Below are positions 1-4,857 of a stretch of DNA of 5,224 bases, one piece after another; within the stretch, counting starts at the first letter, position 1; each line of letters begins with the position of its first letter. Location of the stretch: the NCBI GenBank assembly GCA_030044375.1, contig JASHVX010000032.1:1-5224 (forward strand), given 5' to 3'. The DNA comes from Nitrososphaerales archaeon. GTDB taxonomy: Archaea; Thermoproteota; Nitrososphaeria; Nitrososphaerales; Gagatemarchaeaceae. The notes under the pieces were generated by a model that saw only the letters and a list, made by a program, of their open reading frames with translations, did no database searches and was not told the DNA's origin. The position numbers and the translations under genes were made by a program.

Positions 1-1970
1 TCCTTCTGCTCTATCTTGACGAGCTTCCCCCTCTTCGAGCTGATCACGCCGGTCACCGCCCCTATCTGGTCTGAAGGGCCCTTGACCTCTATGCCGAGGA
101 TCGGCTCCAGCAGGGTGGGGTTGGCTGACAGCATCGCGCCTAGGATCGCCCGCCTGGACGCCGGCATCAGCTGCGCGTAGGTCCTGTGGGCGGCGTCCTC
201 GTGAGGCACGTAGTTCGTGAGCACGACCTTCACACCCCTGGTGAACTCGTAGGCGAGCGGTCCGTTCTTCATTATGTCGTCGAAGCCGGCCCTTATCGAG
301 TCCATCGACTCCTGGAGGAACTGGACGCCCTTCGTGACCTCTGTCATCACGTTGCCCCTGTCGTCGACCGCCTGGAAGTTCCTCGCCTGGTCGGGGTCCC
401 AGCCGTGGTCGCGGAGGACCTTGACCACGGTCTTCTTCTCCGTGTTCTCGCTCACCGTGCCGTTCCTGATCAGCTCGATTATCTCAGGCTCCAGGGGCTC
501 GACCTCGACGAAGATCTTGTTGTGGCGGTTCGGGGAGCGGGCCATGATGGGGCCTGCCCTGTTGCGGATCGTCTCCCTGTAGTTGATGATGGGCGGCGAG
601 GTGACTATCTCCAGCCCGGCCTGCTGGATCATGGTGGTCGCTATCTCGAGGTGGAGCACGCCCATGCCTGACATCAGCGTCTCCCCGGACTCCTGGTTGA
701 TCGTGACTACGAGGTTCGGGTCCTCGATGTTCAGCCTCCTCATGGTCTCGACGAGCTTGGGGAGGTCCCTGGGGTGCTTCGCCTCTACGGCCACGGTCAC
801 CTCGGGCTCGCTGACGTACCTGATCGACTCGAACGGTGCGACCCCCTTGATGCTGGCTATCGTCTCGCCTGACCTGATGTCGAGGCCCAGGAGGGCCGGG
901 ATGTTCCCGGCCGGCAGCGAGTCGACTATCTCGCGCTGGAAGCCCATGAATATCTGGACTGACTGGACCCTCCCTTCCCTCTTGGAGTTCAGGAGGTAGA
1001 TCTGGTCGCCGTTGGAGACGGTCCCCGAGAAGAGCCTCCCGGTGGCGACGAGGCCGGCTGCGGGGTCCACCACCACGTTCGTGACCATCATGACGGCCGG
1101 TCCCTTCTGGTCGCACGCTATCAGCGCCTTGCCGACGTCGCTCGACAGGTCGCCTCCCGACCATATCTTGGGTATGCGGTATGCCTGGGCGACGTGCGGA
1201 GGGGGGTGGTGCCGCACGACCATCCCCAGGAGCGCCTCGTGGAGTGGCAGCTTCTCTCCCAGGGCCTGCGGCGTCTCGGTGCCGTACGCGTTGATGATGT
1301 CCTTGAAGGACATCCCGGCCGCCCTCGCCATGTCGAAGTTGAAGCCCCACCTGTCCTTGGATGAGCCGAAGGCTACCTGCGCGTCCTGGACCGAGACCTT
1401 CCACTTCTCCTTGTACTCTGGCTCCGCGTAGGTCTCGATGAGGCGGTTGAACTCCTTCACGATGCTGAAGAGCCACTCCTGCATCTTCTCGGGCGTGAGG
1501 CGTAGCTCCTTGATCAGCCGGTCTATCTTGTTGATGTAGATGACGGGACGGACCCTCTCCTCCAGCGCCTGTCTCAGGACGGTGTCGGTCTGGGTCATTA
1601 TGCCCTCCACGGCGTCGACCACCACGATGGCCCCGTCGACGGCCCTGAGGCTGCGGGTCACCTTCCCTGTGAAGTCGATGTGGCCCGGCGTGTCGATGAG
1701 GTTGATTACGTACGGCTTGCCGTCCTTCTCGTAGTAGAGCGTGACGTTCGCGGCCTTTATCGTCATCTGGCGCTGCTGCTCCAGCTCCATGTAGTCCAGG
1801 GCCAGGGCCTGGCCAGCGACGCTGGGGCTGAGCATCCCGCATGCCGCCAGGAGAGAGTCTGAGGTCGTCGTCTTGCCGTGGTCGACGTGGGCTATGATGC
1901 CGAGGTTCCTGATCTGGTCTTGGTTGTGGACCAGCTTGAGTGCCTCTGCTGTGCTCTTGAACTTCGGCAT
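1..1970 (-). CDS. fusA: Archaeal translation elongation factor 2 (aEF-2), C-terminus cut by window edge
   Basis: This GTPase drives ribosomal translocation of tRNA and mRNA in the cytosol. Reading down from ATG at 1970, the frame stays open for 656 codons to the window edge; archaeal EF-2 is about 730-740 residues, so roughly 75-80 C-terminal residues (most of domain V) are missing. Visible motifs are the P-loop AHVDHGKT (27-34), switch I RQMTIKAANVTL with Thr70, switch II DTPGH (93-97) and NKID (147-150). A G' insert follows, then domain II (about 287-325, GRLFSGTVSNGDQIYLL), domain III ending GMGVLHLEIA (about 435-444) and domain IV starting near SPNRHNK (about 480). The diphthamide loop HEDAAHRTYAQ carries the modifiable His at 595. 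The start MPKFKS matches the usual short N-terminus before the G domain. No Shine-Dalgarno site is evident. EF-2 identity is near certain; the Thaumarchaeota-like affinity is from memory. Confidence 0.97.
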   Translation of the reverse strand, partial: MPKFKSTAEALKLVHNQDQIRNLGIIAHVDHGKTTTSDSLLAACGMLSPSVAGQALALDYMELEQQRQMTIKAANVTLYYEKDGKPYVINLIDTPGHIDFTGKVTRSLRAVDGAIVVVDAVEGIMTQTDTVLRQALEERVRPVIYINKIDRLIKELRLTPEKMQEWLFSIVKEFNRLIETYAEPEYKEKWKVSVQDAQVAFGSSKDRWGFNFDMARAAGMSFKDIINAYGTETPQALGEKLPLHEALLGMVVRHHPPPHVAQAYRIPKIWSGGDLSSDVGKALIACDQKGPAVMMVTNVVVDPAAGLVATGRLFSGTVSNGDQIYLLNSKREGRVQSVQIFMGFQREIVDSLPAGNIPALLGLDIRSGETIASIKGVAPFESIRYVSEPEVTVAVEAKHPRDLPKLVETMRRLNIEDPNLVVTINQESGETLMSGMGVLHLEIATTMIQQAGLEIVTSPPIINYRETIRNRAGPIMARSPNRHNKIFVEVEPLEPEIIELIRNGTVSENTEKKTVVKVLRDHGWDPDQARNFQAVDDRGNVMTEVTKGVQFLQESMDSIRAGFDDIMKNGPLAYEFTRGVKVVLTNYVPHEDAAHRTYAQLMPASRRAILGAMLSANPTLLEPILGIEVKGPSDQIGAVTGVISSKRGKLVKIEQK

Positions 1971-2008
1971 GAATGCGTCAGCTTCAGTTCTCGCCCGCCC
2001 TCTTCGGG

Positions 2009-2016
2009 TTAAGAAG
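2009..2016 (-). promoter_or_regulatory. Possible TATA box of the EF-2 gene
   Basis: On the minus strand the spacer reads CTTCTTAACCC, the most AT-rich stretch before the EF-2 ATG at 1970 and centred about 42 bases upstream. With the usual archaeal spacing of about 26 bases from TATA centre to transcription start, the transcript would begin near 1986 and have a leader of roughly 16 bases. The match to a TTTAWA-like box is poor, so this is a weak call. Confidence 0.3.
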
Positions 2017-2028
2017 GTTTCCGTGTCT

Positions 2029-2042
2029 GATGACGTTTCATC
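2029..2042. repeat. Short inverted repeat GATGA-N4-TCATC upstream of EF-2
   Basis: Perfect 5-base arms flank the 4-base spacer CGTT. It lies between the oxidoreductase stop and the putative EF-2 TATA box, so it could be an upstream operator half-site pair or part of a transcript 3' end. Arms this short arise often by chance. Confidence 0.25.
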
Positions 2043-2045
2043 GCG

Positions 2046-2060
2046 CCGGCCGCAGGCCGG
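2046..2060. repeat. GC hairpin CCGGCC-GCA-GGCCGG just after the oxidoreductase stop
   Basis: This is a perfect 6-base GC stem with a 3-base loop. It starts 9 bases beyond the minus-strand oxidoreductase stop codon. No T-rich tract follows on the minus strand, so it does not look like a bacterial intrinsic terminator or an archaeal oligo-T terminator. It could stabilise or process the 3' end of the oxidoreductase mRNA. In DNA this GC-rich, chance remains a fair explanation. Confidence 0.3.
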
Positions 2061-2068
2061 ACGCCTCG

Positions 2069-3001
2069 CTAGAGCTTGCGGAGCGTGTCGGCGAGCAGCT
2101 CTATCATGGAGGTGTTCTCTGGGACCAAGACCTGGAAGTAGATCCGCGAGACCCCGGCGTCCATCTTCGCGCGCACCCTGTCCACGAACTCGTCCGGCGT
2201 CCCCATGGCCGCGCCTCTGGCATTCATCCTCTTCATGAGCTCGTCGGCCGAGCCGGTCTGCCCGAGCCTGGACATCTGGAGCCTTGCGCTCGCCTCCAGG
2301 TCGTCCCTGTTCCTGCCGACCATGAAAGAGCCCATCTCGGATATCGCTACCTTCCTGGTGCCCAGGGCCTTGTCGAAGACCTCTTTCAGCTTCCGGAAGT
2401 CCTCCGGCGGCGAGACAAGCGTGTTCCACTCGTCGGCCACCCTCGCGGCGAGCCTGACGATGGGCTTCGACTTCGCCCCCACTATGAGGTCAAGGCCCCC
2501 TGCGGGCCTCGGGTTGCAGTCTGCGTGCACCACGAAGTGCTTCCCGTCGAAGTCTGCCTTCCCTTCCCTCGTCATGGCCGCGACTATCGCGAGCCCTTCG
2601 CGGAACTGGCTCAGCCTCTCGGCGAAGGAGGGAAAGGCGTAGCCGTTGGCGAGGTACTCCGGCTCGTACCAGCCCGCCCCGACCGAGAGACGCAGCCTTC
2701 CCCCAGAGAGGGCGTGCACCGCGCAGGCCATCCGCGCCAGCAGCGCAGGGTTTCGGAAGCCGATCGGGGTCACCATCGGACCGAACTTCAGGGTCTTGGT
2801 CGCAGAGGCGAGCGCGCCCAGGCTCGTCCAGCACTCCAGGGAGTCCACTCCCCTCCTGCCGTCCGTGGGCAGGAGGTGGTCCGACCTGAAGAGGTATCCG
2901 AAGCCGAGCTCCTCCGCGAGCCTGGCGGTGGTGAAGAAGCGCTCGGCGCTCATCCCGAGCTGTGGCTCGAGCATCAGGCCGAACTCCTTGATCGAAGTCA
3001 A
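2069..3001 (-). CDS. LLM-class (luciferase-like), probably F420-dependent oxidoreductase
   Basis: This is a predicted cytosolic TIM-barrel flavin/F420 enzyme of about 310 residues, the usual size for the bacterial luciferase-like family. Family marks, numbered from the TTG start at 3001, include the first strand IKEFGLMLEP, SDH near 40-42, VTPIGFRNPALLARMA near 77-92, and the signature SGGRLRLSVGAGWYEPEY (about 99-116). Further on are DLIVGAKSKPIVRLAARVADEW (about 171-192, split here only by family alignment) and the C-terminal MGTPDEFVDRV region. In archaea such proteins usually use F420, but F420 versus FMN and the substrate cannot be read from sequence. The frame extends to another TTG at 3043; I prefer 3001 because the extra 14 residues are Arg/Pro-rich, precede the first beta strand and overlap a TATA-like box. 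It is divergent from the small membrane protein gene and 98 bases upstream of EF-2 on the same strand. Confidence 0.9.
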   Translation of the reverse strand: MTSIKEFGLMLEPQLGMSAERFFTTARLAEELGFGYLFRSDHLLPTDGRRGVDSLECWTSLGALASATKTLKFGPMVTPIGFRNPALLARMACAVHALSGGRLRLSVGAGWYEPEYLANGYAFPSFAERLSQFREGLAIVAAMTREGKADFDGKHFVVHADCNPRPAGGLDLIVGAKSKPIVRLAARVADEWNTLVSPPEDFRKLKEVFDKALGTRKVAISEMGSFMVGRNRDDLEASARLQMSRLGQTGSADELMKRMNARGAAMGTPDEFVDRVRAKMDAGVSRIYFQVLVPENTSMIELLADTLRKL

Positions 3002-3031
3002 GCACCGCAGAGCGCCGCGGCGGGGCAGAAG

Positions 3032-3043
3032 AATATTGCGCAA
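3032..3043 (-). promoter_or_regulatory. TATA-like box and TTGCGCAA palindrome before the oxidoreductase gene
   Basis: The minus strand reads TTGCGCAATATTC. AATATT (3032-3037) is centred about 33 bases before the TTG start at 3001, which predicts a transcript with a leader of only a few bases. The perfect 8-base palindrome TTGCGCAA (3036-3043) overlaps the box on its upstream side, where a TFB-recognition element would lie, so it could be that element or an operator. Placement is good; the sequence match is moderate. Confidence 0.45.
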
Positions 3044-3053
3044 GGCCCGCGCG

Positions 3054-3067
3054 GCCCTCCTGAGGGC
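3054..3067. promoter_or_regulatory. Palindrome GCCCTC-CT-GAGGGC in the divergent promoter region
   Basis: Perfect 6-base arms are separated by two bases near the middle of the 130-base region between the divergent oxidoreductase and membrane-protein genes. It sits upstream of both TATA-like boxes, about 17 bases from one and 37 from the other. That position suits a shared activator or repressor site. No regulator is known for it, and a two-base loop makes an RNA hairpin less likely than a DNA-binding site. Confidence 0.35.
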
Positions 3068-3101
3068 TCTCTGGGCGGCGCACGCACGGCGAAGCCTTCA
3101 A

Positions 3102-3109
3102 GGCTAAAA
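3102..3109 (+). promoter_or_regulatory. TATA-like box of the small membrane-protein gene
   Basis: GGCTAAAAC contains an AT-rich core (3104-3109) centred about 26 bases before the GTG at 3132. That is the expected archaeal distance from TATA centre to transcription start, so the mRNA may begin at or next to the start codon (leaderless). A GGGAGGA string (3124-3130) lies only one base from the GTG, too close for normal Shine-Dalgarno pairing. Confidence 0.45.
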
Positions 3110-3131
3110 CACGGTACGGCCGAGGGAGGAC

Positions 3132-3353
3132 GTGAACAAGTGGCAGATAGTCGGCATCCTTCTCATACTCGTGGGAATAACCATGCTCGCCATCCTAGCA
3201 GGGTTTATCATCACGATAATTCTCACCTTGGTCAAGCTGATAGCCGTCTTCGTCGGCATCATCCTGATAGTCGGTGGCGCCGCGCTCCTGATAGGCCGTC
3301 ATTGGATGAGGAAGGGATGGAGATGGGGGCCGCCCGAGACCTCAAGCACGTGA
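3132..3353 (+). CDS. Small two-helix membrane protein, function unknown
   Basis: This 73-residue protein is almost entirely hydrophobic. A long helix covers about residues 5-32 and a second about 36-56, separated by a single Lys35; the tail RHWMRKGWRW is basic and tryptophan-rich. By the positive-inside rule both ends probably face the cytoplasm, giving a hairpin in the membrane. The GTG start at 3132 gives a complete helix 1, and the next Met (residue 18) would cut it. The coding probability rests on the sharply hydrophobic pattern, lower GC content than its neighbours, and a well-placed promoter. It is divergent from the oxidoreductase and converges on the HtrA gene with 22 bases between stops, a gap in which I see no terminator. 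I do not recognise the family and assign no function. Confidence 0.75.
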   Translation: MNKWQIVGILLILVGITMLAILAGFIITIILTLVKLIAVFVGIILIVGGAALLIGRHWMRKGWRWGPPETSST

Positions 3354-3375
3354 CCACCCCGTCGGCTCGGCCGGG

Positions 3376-4350
3376 TCACCTGTAGCCCTGCTGGCTGGAC
3401 CCGAACCTTCGGGCCTGCTTCGTCTCGGTAGGCTTCACGAGGAGCCTCCCGTTGGACCCCATCCTTGTGACGTCCAGGCTGATGCTGCCTCCCGTGGGTA
3501 CCTTCGAGAGAGCGAAGAGCAGGTCCTTGGTGTGCCTGACCTGCGCCCCGTCTGCCGCGGTCACCACGTCCCCGGTCCGCAGCCCGGCCAGGCTCGCGGG
3601 GCTCCCGGGGGTCACTTCGGCCACGAGGAAGCCGGAGTCCAGCTGGATGCCGTACCTCCGCGCCAGAGGAGGGCTGAGGTCGAGCCCCGATATCCCTATC
3701 CATGGTCGGGCCACGCTCCCGTTCTCGAGGATCTCCTGCGCGACGTGCTTGACCGTGTTTATCGGTATGGCGAACCCCATGCCCTGCGCGTATGGTATCA
3801 TCATCGTGGTTATCCCTATAACCCGACCGTCGAGGTCTGAGAGCGGCCCCCCGCTGTTCCCTGGGTTGACGGCCGCGTCCGTCTGAAGGAGCCCTTCGAA
3901 GATGAAGTCCGAACCGGGCAGTGGCCTGCCCTTCGCGCTGAGGACGCCGACGGACACCGTCGGTCCCCCCGGCAGCGCCAGCGCGTTGCCTATCGCTATG
4001 ACGAACTGCCCTACCTTCACGGCCTCCGAGTCCCCCAGGTCCGCGGCCGGGAGGTCGCCTGCGCTCAGCCTTATCACCGCGACGTCGGTCGCCTCGTCCG
4101 AGCCCACGACCTCTCCGACGAACGTACGGCCGTCCTTGAAGCTCACGTGGACCTGGTTCGCGCCTTCGATGACATGGTTGTTCGTTATGATCAGCCCCTT
4201 ACTGTCGAGGACTATCCCCGACCCCTGCCCTTCGAGAGGCACGACGCCGAAGAAGCGGCGCTCGAGCCTGACGCTGCTCACGCTCACTATGCTCTCGCTC
4301 AGCTTCTCTACCGCTCCTGTGACCCGGTCCTCTAGGTCCGTGGGTGCCAC
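3376..4350 (-). CDS. HtrA/DegP-like serine protease with one PDZ domain
   Basis: This is a trypsin-fold (peptidase S1C) quality-control protease of 324 residues. The catalytic triad is intact: His59 in ITNNHVIEGA, Asp89 in ATDVAVIRL and Ser166 in VNPGNSGGPL, preceded by the usual LQTDAA. The glycine-rich strand GQGSGIVLD (41-49) also fits. A single PDZ domain covers about 214-308, with SGFLVAEVTPGSPASLAGL and the RTGDVVTAADG turn. Most bacterial HtrA proteins have a signal peptide or membrane anchor. Here the N-terminus (MAPTDLEDRVTGAVEKLSES) is polar, and an in-frame TAA lies four codons before the GTG start (4360-4362), so no leader can be gained by extension. I infer a cytosolic protease. 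It diverges from the HxlR regulator gene across 132 bases and converges with the small membrane-protein gene. Protein identity is secure; location and substrates are inference. Confidence 0.95.
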   Translation of the reverse strand: MAPTDLEDRVTGAVEKLSESIVSVSSVRLERRFFGVVPLEGQGSGIVLDSKGLIITNNHVIEGANQVHVSFKDGRTFVGEVVGSDEATDVAVIRLSAGDLPAADLGDSEAVKVGQFVIAIGNALALPGGPTVSVGVLSAKGRPLPGSDFIFEGLLQTDAAVNPGNSGGPLSDLDGRVIGITTMMIPYAQGMGFAIPINTVKHVAQEILENGSVARPWIGISGLDLSPPLARRYGIQLDSGFLVAEVTPGSPASLAGLRTGDVVTAADGAQVRHTKDLLFALSKVPTGGSISLDVTRMGSNGRLLVKPTETKQARRFGSSQQGYR

Positions 4351-4379
4351 TTCGGTCGGTTAGGCTCGCGGGCGCGCTC

Positions 4380-4395
4380 CTTTTTGGACTTATCT
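4380..4395 (-). promoter_or_regulatory. AT-rich promoter candidate of the HtrA gene
   Basis: The minus strand reads AGATAAGTCCAAAAAG, a clear AT-rich island in GC-rich DNA. The AAAAAG part is centred about 33 bases and the ATAAG part about 42 bases before the GTG at 4350, so either could act as TATA box for a transcript with a leader of about 8-16 bases. No Shine-Dalgarno site is seen near the start. Which element is used cannot be decided by eye. Confidence 0.4.
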
Positions 4396-4443
4396 CGACA
4401 GGGGACAGGACGACGCCGACCGCGCCGGCGGCAGGAGGCAAGT

Positions 4444-4450
4444 CTTATCT
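4444..4450 (+). promoter_or_regulatory. TATA-like element of the HxlR gene
   Basis: CTTATCT is centred about 36 bases before the ATG at 4483, which predicts a leader of about ten bases. The same heptamer occurs at 4389-4395 inside the opposing HtrA promoter candidate, 55 bases away. The repeat may be chance, two promoter elements, or paired regulator sites. Confidence 0.35.
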
Positions 4451-4482
4451 GGCGGCGACGCCCTGCGAAATCCCGACCTATC

Positions 4483-4857
4483 ATGAGCGGGAAGGCCGAA
4501 CTGGACGGCAAGGTCCTGGAGTCGTGCAAGTTCGTGCACGCGACGTGGAACGAGATGACGCGGACGTGGACCCTCCCTACCATCCACGCGATAGGGCTGA
4601 AGGAGCCGGCCAGGTTCAACGAGCTGAAGAGGCGCATAGAAGGCGTCAGCGCCACGTCGCTCGCAGAGCGCCTCACGCAGCTGGAGAGGTTCGGCGTAAT
4701 CAGGCGCAGCGTGATACCTGCGTCTCCCCCGAAGGTCGAATACGCCCTGACGGCCAAGGGGCGCGAGGTCTACCAGATCCTGTGCAGTCTGGCCGAGTGG
4801 GCAGAGAGGTGGGCGAAGGAGGACCCTGACGCCCCGAGGCCTACGGTCAAGAGCTAG
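4483..4857 (+). CDS. HxlR-family winged-helix transcriptional regulator
   Basis: This 124-residue DNA-binding protein, probably a dimer, matches the HxlR pattern from end to end. The N-terminal Cys15 is followed by WTLPTIHAIG (29-38), the helix RFNELKRRIEGVSATSLAERL (44-64, recognition region), LERFGVIRR (67-75) and the wing with PPKVEYALTAKGREVY (82-97). It closes with a Trp-containing C-terminal helix (AEWAERW) typical of the dimer interface. In bacterial relatives such as YodB, HypR and QorR the equivalent cysteine senses oxidants or electrophiles; whether Cys15 does so here is inference. The ATG at 4483 gives the normal family length; the frame is open upstream to 4384, but that stretch is Arg-rich and overlaps the promoter. 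The gene diverges from the HtrA protease. Its TAG stop overlaps the stop of the opposing surface-protein gene. Confidence 0.92.
   Translation: MSGKAELDGKVLESCKFVHATWNEMTRTWTLPTIHAIGLKEPARFNELKRRIEGVSATSLAERLTQLERFGVIRRSVIPASPPKVEYALTAKGREVYQILCSLAEWAERWAKEDPDAPRPTVKS
4854..4857. other. CTAG palindrome shared by two convergent stop codons
   Basis: TAG at 4855-4857 on the plus strand ends the HxlR gene, and TAG read from 4856 to 4854 on the minus strand ends the opposing protein. The genes therefore meet with no intergenic space, and any terminator must lie inside the opposite coding sequence. Confidence 0.8.

Noticed and set aside
484..1842. Long minus-strand open frame of 452 codons in a different frame from EF-2
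   Set aside because: It lies wholly inside the EF-2 gene, its product is a low-complexity Arg/Gly/Pro-rich string, and the EF-2 frame explains the region with every GTPase motif. It is a GC-rich shadow frame.
3002..3043. 14-residue N-terminal extension of the oxidoreductase from TTG at 3043
   Set aside because: The added residues are not typical of the family's first strand, and the codons overlap the TATA-like box and TTGCGCAA palindrome. TTG at 3001 fits family length and promoter spacing better, though orthologue alignment should decide.
3124..3130. GGGAGGA as a Shine-Dalgarno site for the membrane-protein gene
   Set aside because: It ends one base before the GTG, too close for normal ribosome placement, and the TATA-like box position suggests a leaderless transcript.
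1973..3385. 470-codon plus-strand open frame opposite the oxidoreductase
   Set aside because: It is antisense to a clearly conserved LLM enzyme, Arg/Pro/Gly-rich, and runs through a divergent promoter region and a real small gene in another frame. High GC content removes stop codons and creates such frames.
4414..4429. GC-rich inverted repeat CGCCG/CGGCG between the HtrA and HxlR genes
   Set aside because: Arms of five G/C bases are expected by chance in DNA of this composition, and it has no clear relation to either promoter.
4199..4441. Minus-strand frame upstream of the HtrA gene that might supply a frameshifted signal peptide
   Set aside because: Its product begins MPPAAGAVGVVLSPVEISPKR, which has no proper hydrophobic core, and it crosses the HtrA promoter candidate. 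The HtrA GTG start gives a complete protease domain without it.
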